From contig OMVA01000080.1 of the NCBI GenBank assembly GCA_900314445.1, positions 1-38,630 on the forward strand: 38,630 bases of DNA, given 5' to 3'. Position 1 is the stretch's first letter. Every line of letters starts with the position of its first letter. The notes under the pieces were generated by a model that saw only the letters and a program-made list of their open reading frames with translations, was not told where the DNA came from and did not search any database. This stretch comes from an uncultured Lachnospiraceae bacterium. GTDB lineage: Bacteria; Bacillota; Clostridia; Lachnospirales; Lachnospiraceae. Positions 17,838 through 25,437 of this stretch are shown here, piece by piece. A program made the translations under genes and the position numbers.

Positions 17838-17884
17838 GCAAATGGACTTGCCGGAGATTTCAGGCCCCCGACAAACTCATTTGC
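17838..17884 (-). terminator. Terminator-like hairpin built from two inverted GCAAATG repeats
   Basis: After the malic enzyme stop, the transcript can form a 17-bp stem with one mismatch. Its base is GCAAATG (rc of 17878-17884) pairing with CATTTGC (rc of 17838-17844), followed by ACTCTTTTC. Several differences between arms are G-U compatible on the minus-strand RNA only, consistent with selection for RNA structure in that direction. Confidence 0.6.
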
Positions 17885-17901
17885 GCAAATTGGTTCAAAA
17901 T

Positions 17902-19071
17902 TTATTTGCTAACGCCTGCGTTACGAGCTTCGTCAGCTACTGCTTTAGCTACAACCTTAGCAACATCTTCATTGAATGCATCTGGAATGATGTATTCTTC
18001 ATTCAGTTCTTCCGGCTTAACGATAGACGCAATCGCACGAGATGCAGCTTCCTTCATAGATTCTGTGATTGCTGATGCATTGGCATCCAGAGCACCACGG
18101 AAGATTCCAGGGAATACAAGAACGTTGTTGATCTGGTTAGGGAAATCTGAACGACCTGTTGCGATAACACGAGCACCGCCCTTCTTGGCATCTTCTGGCA
18201 TGATTTCTGGAGTAGGATTAGCCATAGCGAATACGATAGCGTCCTTTGCCATTGAAGCAACCATTTCTACTGATACAAGACCAGGAGCAGAAACACCGAT
18301 AAATACATCCTTGCCTGCAAGTACATCAGCAAGTGTACCAGCCTGATTGTTCTTATTTGTTGTCTTAGCCATCTCAGCCTTTGCTGAGTTCATATCTTCG
18401 CGGCCTTCAACGATTGCACCCTTACGGTCGCAAAGGATAACATCACCGATACCAAATCTCTGAAGAAGTTTGCAGATGGAGATACCAGCTGCACCGGCAC
18501 CAGAGATAACGGCTGTAATTTCACTCCACTTCTTACCAACGATCTTAAGAGCGTTATCAAGACCTGCAGCTACAACGATTGCTGTACCATGCTGATCATC
18601 ATGGAATACTGGAATATCAAGTTCTTCCTTAAGACGCTTCTCGATTTCGAAACATCTTGGAGCTGCGATATCTTCCAGGTTGATTCCACCAAAGGAAGGA
18701 GCGATTGCCTTAACTGTTCTGATGATTTCTTCTGTATCCTTTGTATCCAGGCAGATTGGGAATGCATCTACATTACCAAAACGCTTGAAGAGGGCAGACT
18801 TACCTTCCATTACAGGCATAGCTGCAAGAGGACCGATATCACCAAGACCAAGAACTGCAGTACCATCAGATACAACAGCTACTGTGTTAGCCTTGCATGT
18901 ATACTTATATACATCTGCAGGATTCTCATGAATCTTACGACAAGGTTCAGCAACACCTGGTGTGTATGCTGTTGAAAGGTCATCCTTAGTTTCGATAGCT
19001 ACCTTTGTAGCAACTTCGATTTTACCCTTGTGTTCTTCGTGCATCTTTAAACTTAACTGATTGTAATCCAT
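17902..19071 (-). CDS. NAD(P)-dependent malic enzyme
   Basis: It decarboxylates malate to pyruvate with reduction of NAD(P), feeding pyruvate and reducing power. The 389-residue size is that of the short bacterial form without a phosphotransacetylase domain. Seen motifs are AYTPGVAEPC, SDGTAVLGLGDIGPLAAMP, the catalytic-Lys block MEGKSALFKRFG, DIAAPRCFEIE, FHDDQHGTAIV, a Rossmann SGAGAAGIS near residue 188, and NPTPEI. The last block is ATGRSDFPNQINNVLVFPG. Cofactor preference cannot be read confidently by eye. It is apparently monocistronic, with a repeat-derived hairpin downstream. Confidence 0.93.
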   Translation of the reverse strand: MDYNQLSLKMHEEHKGKIEVATKVAIETKDDLSTAYTPGVAEPCRKIHENPADVYKYTCKANTVAVVSDGTAVLGLGDIGPLAAMPVMEGKSALFKRFGNVDAFPICLDTKDTEEIIRTVKAIAPSFGGINLEDIAAPRCFEIEKRLKEELDIPVFHDDQHGTAIVVAAGLDNALKIVGKKWSEITAVISGAGAAGISICKLLQRFGIGDVILCDRKGAIVEGREDMNSAKAEMAKTTNKNNQAGTLADVLAGKDVFIGVSAPGLVSVEMVASMAKDAIVFAMANPTPEIMPEDAKKGGARVIATGRSDFPNQINNVLVFPGIFRGALDANASAITESMKEAASRAIASIVKPEELNEEYIIPDAFNEDVAKVVAKAVADEARNAGVSK

Positions 19072-19096
19072 GATATCCTCCTAGAAAAAAGTTTTC

Positions 19097-19160
19097 ATTA
19101 TATTAGCACATATTCCGTTCCTGATTAATAAGCAAAATATGTCGTTTCCTTTTATAGCAC
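19097..19160 (-). promoter_or_regulatory. Promoter region of malic enzyme
   Basis: Two -10-like elements occur on the minus strand: TATAAT at 19097-19102, and an extended TGTGCTATAAA near 19150-19160. The TGTGCTATA form also occurs before the jetA-like gene, and a TATGCTATAAT before mnmA. No strong -35 is visible for either, so the start is uncertain. Confidence 0.4.
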
Positions 19161-19190
19161 ATAAAAGCCAATATGCAAAATATTAATTGC

Positions 19191-19229
19191 GCAAATGGAA
19201 TTGGCAAAGTTCATGCGCATCTCATTTGC
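19191..19229 (-). repeat. Inverted pair of GCAAATG repeats after the SPL-like gene
   Basis: GCAAATG (19191-19197) and CATTTGC (19223-19229) bound an imperfect hairpin 6 nt beyond the stop codon. It has no convincing U-tract, so termination efficiency is uncertain. Confidence 0.6.
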
Positions 19230-19235
19230 CTGAAC

Positions 19236-20132
19236 TTACATGAAGTCCAAAAGACTGGCTTGGGAACCTGTCTGCTGGTTGGTATAGTGGCGTCTATATT
19301 CAGAAAGTACGTGGGAATCTGTTTCCAGACCATACTTTTCTCCCAGCTCTCTCACTGCCTTCAGCAGTTCTTTTTGTTCTGCCGGAATCAGTTCCTGGCA
19401 CTGACCGTACTTTTCTTCCAAAGCCTTGTACTGCTCCGGGAATCTCTCTGCATAATTATTATAGAAGAAATCCATACTATTTTTCTTAAGCAGAGTCTTA
19501 CATGGGCCAATATCAAAGGCCCCAATTCCCAGCTCTTTTCCCAGCTTCATGATGCCCTGGATTTCTTCAATCTTATCATTCAGCTCTGGAATGATCGGCT
19601 GCATAAGAATGCAAACTGGAACCCCAGCGGCGCGTAATCCTGCCATCATGTCCAGTCGTTCCTGGAAGGAAGACTGAATGGAAGGAATCTCAGGATTCGC
19701 AAATGCTCCCTGGCCTTCCATACCATCAAAGATTTCCTGACTTGCTGCCGGAAATGGCACATCCACACAGCACTTGGTGTATTTGACAAGATCGGATAAA
19801 AGATCCAGATCCCGCAAAATGAGTTTGCTGCGAGTGGTGATGTTTATGCCAAAGTCATTTTGCAGAGTTACCGAAAGAGCCCCCTTGGTAAGTTTGAATT
19901 CTTCCTCCAAACGATTGTAAGGGTCACCCAGATTTCCGGCAATCAGCATAGACTTGGAGCGTCGCTTCTTCAGGGTAATATTCAAAATTTCTTCCGCATC
20001 TTTTTTCACACCAATGTCCATAGAATCCGCCCGGGGAATCTCATTTACCCACATGGTATTCTCGGTACGGCCACGGTAAATATTCATACCGTTCTGGGGT
20101 GTTAAGATGCTGGAGGTTGCGATTTCGTACAT
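19236..20132 (-). CDS. SPL-family radical SAM-like protein lacking all cluster cysteines
   Basis: The 298-residue protein resembles the spore photoproduct lyase-like (SPL family) radical SAM group by eye: AGNLGDPYNRLEEEFKLTKG, then TRSKLILRDLDLL, and ILMQPIIPELNDKIEEI. In that family the N-terminus carries RGCxHGCxYC for the 4Fe-4S cluster. Here the aligned stretch reads NIYRGRTENTMWVNE, with no cysteine at all in the first 100 residues. Radical SAM chemistry should therefore be lost, leaving a TIM-barrel-like scaffold. It starts 24 nt after the large ATPase gene with an AAAGGAAG site, so it is probably the fourth gene of the jet-like operon. Function unknown. Confidence 0.75.
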   Translation of the reverse strand: MYEIATSSILTPQNGMNIYRGRTENTMWVNEIPRADSMDIGVKKDAEEILNITLKKRRSKSMLIAGNLGDPYNRLEEEFKLTKGALSVTLQNDFGINITTRSKLILRDLDLLSDLVKYTKCCVDVPFPAASQEIFDGMEGQGAFANPEIPSIQSSFQERLDMMAGLRAAGVPVCILMQPIIPELNDKIEEIQGIMKLGKELGIGAFDIGPCKTLLKKNSMDFFYNNYAERFPEQYKALEEKYGQCQELIPAEQKELLKAVRELGEKYGLETDSHVLSEYRRHYTNQQTGSQASLLDFM

Positions 20133-20156
20133 AAAATCTTCCTTTAAAATAATGTA

Positions 20157-23100
20157 CTAGATGAAGTCAAAGGTTGCCTGCTCGTATTCCAAATCTTTGT
20201 ATTCCATTTCCTTATCTTCTGTACGGCTGGAGTAGTTCACAACGACGGTAACTGCTTCTGCGCCAATCTTCTGCTGGCCGAGAATGTAGTTAATATCAAA
20301 ACGTCCTGTGATTTCCGGTGTTGCACCACGAGTAGGAACAACAAGCTGTACGTGGTTTTCAGCCAGCAACTGGAAAATAGGTTCCCATATATAGATATCC
20401 TTGGCAGCACCGAATGGGTTATCAATGAAGATGGTCTTCATACGAGCCTTATCATCCGCTGGTGCGTACATACCGGAAATGTAGTTGATTACTGAAATCA
20501 GGAACTGGATATAAATACCCTGGGACTGACCAGTAGAGCCTACTGCTTCCTCGTATTTAAGATATCTGGACTGCTCTGCAATACGCTCACGCTTGTAAAG
20601 TTTGAGAGTAATGCGAGACATGTCGGTAACAATTACAGAGAAAAGCTTCTTCATAGAAAGGCTTGCATGAAGGAACTTCTGTCTCTCTGCTTCATTCTTC
20701 TTGGTATCCACTTCCGCAACCACGCCATCGATATAGGAACTCATACGTTCCTTCATAAACGTGTCCTTTACATATGGAATAGAAAGCTGAAGCATCTGAA
20801 TCTTCTTGCCATCCATGGTAATTTCTGAAAGACCTGGCAGAAGTCCAAGAGCTGTACGTACAGACAGACATCTTTCTACACACTGATCCACAAAGCGATC
20901 CTTCAGTTCTTCCATACCAGTAAGAGTCTTTTCTACTCTGTCCTTTTCCAGACGAATCAGATCCTGCATCTTGGACAGTCGAGAAATCAAATCCTCTGCC
21001 TCTTCCAGATTGCCTGGCACATCTGCCTCATCTCGAATGGAAGCACCCAGTTCTGCCACTCCCAGATCATAAAGAGATTCCACAACCATGGAGCGAACCT
21101 TAAGGGTATCAGACTTTGCTCTTTCCAGATTCTTACTTGTTCTGTCATATACAAGAAGCAACTGGTCAAATTCATCCTTACATTTCTGAGGATCCAAATC
21201 CAGCACCTCTCCATCCGAAAGGGAAAGGGCATTCTGCTTTATTACATGTTCTGCAATCTTTAAGGTATCTTCTGCAGAACGATTATTTCTTTCATCCTCT
21301 GCCAGGCGATTGCTTAATTCGTCCACTAAAGTCTTCGTTTCTTTTGCCTGCTGGCTGGCCTCCCCGAGAGCCTTTTCTGGATCAAGTACTTGTCTCACTT
21401 CAGCAAATGAACTTTCCCCATACTTCTCCACTAACTGCTTCTCCAGATATTCCAGAGAACCCAGTTCACGAGAAGTCTCTCTTTCCAGTTTCTGGAAGGA
21501 CTGACGAAGGGCATCTGTTTCTCTTTCCTGCTGAGAAAGTTCCTGAGACAGTCGATCCATTTCTTCATCCGACTGGGCAAGCAGAGTTTTTTCATCGTAC
21601 TGAGCCTTTAATTCTTCAAAGCTTGTATGTAGTCTCTTCAGTCGCTGCTGTCCACGATTCATATTCTTCTGCAAAGTCTCACGAAGCAGTCTTTCCTGCT
21701 CCTCATCCCTTGCAGCAAGTCCACCAGAGACAGCTGCCTGGAAGGCCTCTTCCAGAACTTCTGTGGCATCATCCATTTTTCCAAAACTTCTGCCACTATC
21801 ATATGGGGCATATTTTTCTTTCCAGGACAAATCCTGCATACGGATTTCCTGAGCCAGAAGCTGCAGTCTGTCCCTGGCTGAATCTCTCTCCTCCACCGCA
21901 GACTCTAAGGTCTCTGAAACTTCCAGCGTTTTTGCATCCAGTTCCTTTAAATGTCTTTGCATTTCTTCCTTAGAAGATGCAAGAAGGGAAAGTTTCTTTT
22001 CAGAGGCTGCCATCTGGGTCAGCACCTGAATATCTTTCTTTAAAATGGCAAGCTGGTTTTCTCTTGCAGTTGCTGCCAGTTGGAGAGCAACCATCTTTTC
22101 ACTTGCCTTTGTTTCCTCCTTACTAAGCCTTTCCACAAGAGCAGAAGCCTCTCTCGCCTCAGACTTCATACGACTCAGCGTTGCATTCAGATCTGTATAG
22201 ATTGCATCCTTATGCTCTCTTACGAATCTGATATCTTCCCGCTCAGATTCCAGCTGATCCTGTCTGGTACGAATCTCTTCCCGAATGGCCTCCGTTTCCT
22301 GTTCCAGCTTTTTCTTCTTACGGGAAAGAAGAGCACCACTGAGGAAATCTTCTTCCTTGGTACGAACCACTACATGATATGCTTCTGGAACTTCTTCAAT
22401 ATCAGCAAGACTATCCCAGTCATAAAGAAGCACTTCTGAATCCAGATCCAATGTTTCCAGAGCCGGGTCTGTGGAAAGCTGGTTAAGATTTCTCACAACT
22501 ACAGCATAGGGCAGTCCTGGAATCTGGTTCAGTAATTTCTCCTGCTTTGCCTTTGGCAGAGAGTGGAGTAAATCTGTACCAAAGATAAGTTCTGCCTGAT
22601 GACGAGTAGAAAGATAGTGCATAACCTCTTCTGCCGATTTACTTGCCACCAGTGGCAGATTGTCCGCAAATCTAGCAGCCATCTTTTCCAGCTCCTTACT
22701 TCTCTCTTCCGCCAGGAAGGAAAGATGTAAGTCCGCCTCAATCTTCTCAGCAAGACTGGTCTCTAAATCATCAGATTCCTGTTCACAGTAAATCTCACGA
22801 AGATCCTTCAGTCTCTTTGCAGCCTGACGAATATCCGCCAGTTTTCCTTCCAGTTCAGCCAGAGCCTCTGTCTTCTCACGAGAGACAGCCTTGGCATCCT
22901 GAATCTGTACCTTCAGTCCTGCAAGCAAGGAAGAAAGTTCTTCCTGCTTATCTGCAGAAAGTTCTGCTTCCTCTGTAAGTCCTGTGCAAATGGACTGCTT
23001 TTCCTGAAGCAAGTCACTTGCTCTTCCAAACTGCTGGAAGGATAATTCCTTTTCCATTTCAGAAAGAAGAGAATTCTCTTCCTTCTCCTGATTTTCTGTA

Positions 23101-24590
23101 ACTTCCAGACGGCCACGAAGAAGGTTGGATTCTGAATTAATTTCTCTTTCTAAATCCGCTGTCTTTTCAACCTTTTCCTTCAGGGAAGCAAGGCTTGTTC
23201 GATACTGTTCTTCCTGTTCAGCCAGTTTCTGCTTTTCTTCCTCCATACGAAGTTTCAGGTTATATACAATGGCATCCAGATTTTCTTTTGCCTTATCTGG
23301 ATTTTCTTTTCTCAGTTCTGCCTTGGCAGCAAGACGAGCCAGTTTCTGACTATCTTCCAAAAGACGGAAGAATTCAGCAGCCGCTTCTGCCTTCTGATTC
23401 TCGATACGTAAATGTTCTTCCTTGGCAAGAGCATTCTTTAAAGACAATTCCAGTCTGGAAAGTTCTTCAGACTTCTGACGAACCTTGTCCTGTTCAATCT
23501 GATACTTAATTAGATCAATCTGCTTGGCAAAGGCACTGGCTCTCTCCTCAGCCTGGCGCAGTTCATTTGCCAGAGATTCATGATGAGACTCCTGCTCTGC
23601 AGAGAATTTCTGCAGTGTGGCATGGATGTCCGCAAAGCCCTTGGCTGTTTTTTTCTGTTCCTCGAAGAGTCCCATGAAGGACTGGAGGCGGTCGATGAGA
23701 AGCTGCAGTAATTCATCCTCATGGTCGAAGACACGAATGCCCTTCTTCTTTTCTGCCAGTTCCTTCAGCTGACCCTGAATGGTCATAAGCAGGTCTGCTG
23801 TATTCTCCGCAGTCTGGCCACGGCCCTCTGCTCTGGCTTTCTCAGCCTTCTCAATAATTCCTTCAATTAAAAGATCCTCCACAACACGTCTTGTGGTGCG
23901 GAAGTTTGTTTCAAAGTATGTACGAACGTGGCCCTCCGTTTTGTTGATACCACGAATGATTTCCCACTGACTTTCATGGAGACCATAGTCTGCAATGAAT
24001 TTCTGGTACTGACCCTTACGGTCGAAAATAAATACCTGAAGGTTCTTATCTTTCCGGGCAAGATCGGACAGATAGTTACGAAGTCCACGATAAGAAATTC
24101 TTTCCTTCCCCTTAATCAGTGGCAGGTTAACAATATCATTCTTGTTGTAGTTCCGATAGAAAATACAGTAATTGAAATACTCGATGGATGCAGTTCCATT
24201 GCCGCTATCTGCATCCGCATTTTCTCCCTCCGTCTCTTCATCTGCATTTACGTTGGTGGAAGATGAGGAAGCCTGCTTGGCTGCAAAGCCAGTCAGCATA
24301 TAGCGGAAGCCATCCTTCACATCACTTGGATCTAATTTCCATTCCACCAGAGAGTGAATGACTGTATTTACATGGTCACGGAAAAGTTTCTCTATTGGCT
24401 GTTTCTCATCCAGTGTAGAATTTGGAATCATACACTGCATAAGAAGGAGCATGAGGACAGACTTACCACCACCGTTGGCAAGATCATAGAGTGTGTTCTT
24501 ACCATACATGCGAAGAACAAAGTCATCATATGCCTGGGTGCCAAAATTGTATTTCACATTATTGACCCTGATTCGATTAATACTAGGCAT
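20157..24590 (-). CDS. MukB/JetC-like SMC ATPase
   Basis: The 1477-residue protein has SMC architecture. The N-terminal ATPase half has NGGGKS at residues 39-44. Two long coiled-coil arms are rich in E/K/Q/L (about 300-640 and 780-1240), with a non-coiled hinge-like segment between them (about 650-770, LPYAVVVRNLNQL). A signature-like SGQ-type motif STGQSQGIYIQFL lies near 1350, and Walker B TIFIDNPFG near 1385. Asn follows the Walker B Asp where SMC proteins usually have Glu. The ATG at 24590 overlaps the end of the JetB-like gene by 8 nt and has a GGGAG site. The context of kleisin-like and MukE-like genes supports a loop-extruding DNA-binding complex; closest to Wadjet JetC by inference. 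Confidence 0.8.
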   Translation of the reverse strand: MPSINRIRVNNVKYNFGTQAYDDFVLRMYGKNTLYDLANGGGKSVLMLLLMQCMIPNSTLDEKQPIEKLFRDHVNTVIHSLVEWKLDPSDVKDGFRYMLTGFAAKQASSSSTNVNADEETEGENADADSGNGTASIEYFNYCIFYRNYNKNDIVNLPLIKGKERISYRGLRNYLSDLARKDKNLQVFIFDRKGQYQKFIADYGLHESQWEIIRGINKTEGHVRTYFETNFRTTRRVVEDLLIEGIIEKAEKARAEGRGQTAENTADLLMTIQGQLKELAEKKKGIRVFDHEDELLQLLIDRLQSFMGLFEEQKKTAKGFADIHATLQKFSAEQESHHESLANELRQAEERASAFAKQIDLIKYQIEQDKVRQKSEELSRLELSLKNALAKEEHLRIENQKAEAAAEFFRLLEDSQKLARLAAKAELRKENPDKAKENLDAIVYNLKLRMEEEKQKLAEQEEQYRTSLASLKEKVEKTADLEREINSESNLLRGRLEVTENQEKEENSLLSEMEKELSFQQFGRASDLLQEKQSICTGLTEEAELSADKQEELSSLLAGLKVQIQDAKAVSREKTEALAELEGKLADIRQAAKRLKDLREIYCEQESDDLETSLAEKIEADLHLSFLAEERSKELEKMAARFADNLPLVASKSAEEVMHYLSTRHQAELIFGTDLLHSLPKAKQEKLLNQIPGLPYAVVVRNLNQLSTDPALETLDLDSEVLLYDWDSLADIEEVPEAYHVVVRTKEEDFLSGALLSRKKKKLEQETEAIREEIRTRQDQLESEREDIRFVREHKDAIYTDLNATLSRMKSEAREASALVERLSKEETKASEKMVALQLAATARENQLAILKKDIQVLTQMAASEKKLSLLASSKEEMQRHLKELDAKTLEVSETLESAVEERDSARDRLQLLAQEIRMQDLSWKEKYAPYDSGRSFGKMDDATEVLEEAFQAAVSGGLAARDEEQERLLRETLQKNMNRGQQRLKRLHTSFEELKAQYDEKTLLAQSDEEMDRLSQELSQQERETDALRQSFQKLERETSRELGSLEYLEKQLVEKYGESSFAEVRQVLDPEKALGEASQQAKETKTLVDELSNRLAEDERNNRSAEDTLKIAEHVIKQNALSLSDGEVLDLDPQKCKDEFDQLLLVYDRTSKNLERAKSDTLKVRSMVVESLYDLGVAELGASIRDEADVPGNLEEAEDLISRLSKMQDLIRLEKDRVEKTLTGMEELKDRFVDQCVERCLSVRTALGLLPGLSEITMDGKKIQMLQLSIPYVKDTFMKERMSSYIDGVVAEVDTKKNEAERQKFLHASLSMKKLFSVIVTDMSRITLKLYKRERIAEQSRYLKYEEAVGSTGQSQGIYIQFLISVINYISGMYAPADDKARMKTIFIDNPFGAAKDIYIWEPIFQLLAENHVQLVVPTRGATPEITGRFDINYILGQQKIGAEAVTVVVNYSSRTEDKEMEYKDLEYEQATFDFI

Positions 24591-25326
24591 CCTCTTCTCC
24601 CTTCTTTGAATCAATTACACTTGCGGTAATTTCGTTCAGCGCTTTTTCGATGGCACTCTTGCCATCCTCAAAATAACTTTCAGCAATGGCATGCAGACGG
24701 TCTGTTGGATAGTAGCGATCCGTCACAAGCTTAAATAATCCTTCCTCTTCCAGGAAGTTAAATACCAATTTTACATATCCCATCTGAGAACCACGGGAAG
24801 CACGGTTACGAGTTCTGTCTTCCTGCAGCATCTGTGGCAGACTCTCCCAAAGAATGTGCACTGCCTCAAAGGAAGTTTCTTCCATTCTCTCCACATCCGG
24901 TGCCACCTCTTTGGAAACAGCAGCTAAGCCCTCCGTCACAGCCTTCATCATTTCATCCAATCGCACATATTCCCTCACCTGCACAGAAGCAGAATCTGTA
25001 TAGAACATAAGCAATGCCTGGTACATGATGAAGTAAACCAGATACAGTTCCCGGTTGGTCTTCAGTGTAAGTCTCTTCTTAATATCTTCATTGGTGAGAC
25101 CAAAGACCTTGTTGCCCGCTCCCGCTGTTACAAAAACAGCATCCTTATACTCATAGGCCTTCAGTCCCAACTTGGCCAGAAGGCGCGCTGTAATATCATA
25201 GACTTCCGCATCGGAATAATAGGCCTGATAGAGTTCTGCCGTCTCCGCCTCATCGCTCTTTAAACTTTTTCCCTGTGCCAGCACGGAATAAATTTCCAGC
25301 GCTGTGTCTAAACTCTTTTCTTCCAT
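24583..25326 (-). CDS. MukE/JetB-like subunit (DUF6063-like)
   Basis: The 247-residue acidic protein has a helical winged-helix feel without catalytic motifs. I recognise it from context and general similarity to small Wadjet/MukE-type subunits. The C-terminal region GYVKLVFNFLEEEGLFKLVTDR with DRYYPTDRLHAIAESYFED is the kind of terminal winged-helix segment seen in these proteins. It starts with GGAGAAAAG before the ATG, 111 nt after the JetA-like stop, and overlaps the ATPase gene by 8 nt. The family name is from memory and should be confirmed by HMM. Confidence 0.65.
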   Translation of the reverse strand: MEEKSLDTALEIYSVLAQGKSLKSDEAETAELYQAYYSDAEVYDITARLLAKLGLKAYEYKDAVFVTAGAGNKVFGLTNEDIKKRLTLKTNRELYLVYFIMYQALLMFYTDSASVQVREYVRLDEMMKAVTEGLAAVSKEVAPDVERMEETSFEAVHILWESLPQMLQEDRTRNRASRGSQMGYVKLVFNFLEEEGLFKLVTDRYYPTDRLHAIAESYFEDGKSAIEKALNEITASVIDSKKGEEDA

Positions 25327-25371
25327 CTTTTCTCCAGTTCTAATTCAAACTGCTTATTTCTTTATCCTTTT

Positions 25372-25437
25372 GCAAATGAGTTGCGCACCGCAAGAGCAGC
25401 CTAAGTCCTGTATTTCATATACGCACATTTCATTTGC
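25372..25437 (-). repeat. Inverted pair of GCAAATG repeats between the JetA- and JetB-like genes
   Basis: CATTTGC (25431-25437) begins directly after the JetA-like stop, and GCAAATG (25372-25378) lies 59 bp away. The arms extend to about 15 bp with two mismatches, enclosing 35 nt. It lies inside the operon, so it may tune read-through or mRNA stability between jetA and jetB. Confidence 0.6.

Noticed and set aside
19236..20132. The SPL-like gene as an active radical SAM enzyme
   Set aside because: No CxxxCxxC motif or other cysteine cluster exists at the expected N-terminal site, and none could be recovered in another frame.
21116..21973. Plus-strand open frame of 285 codons
   Set aside because: It lies antisense within the ATPase gene. 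It is proline/leucine-rich, as expected from the complement of coiled-coil codons, and has no ribosome-binding site.
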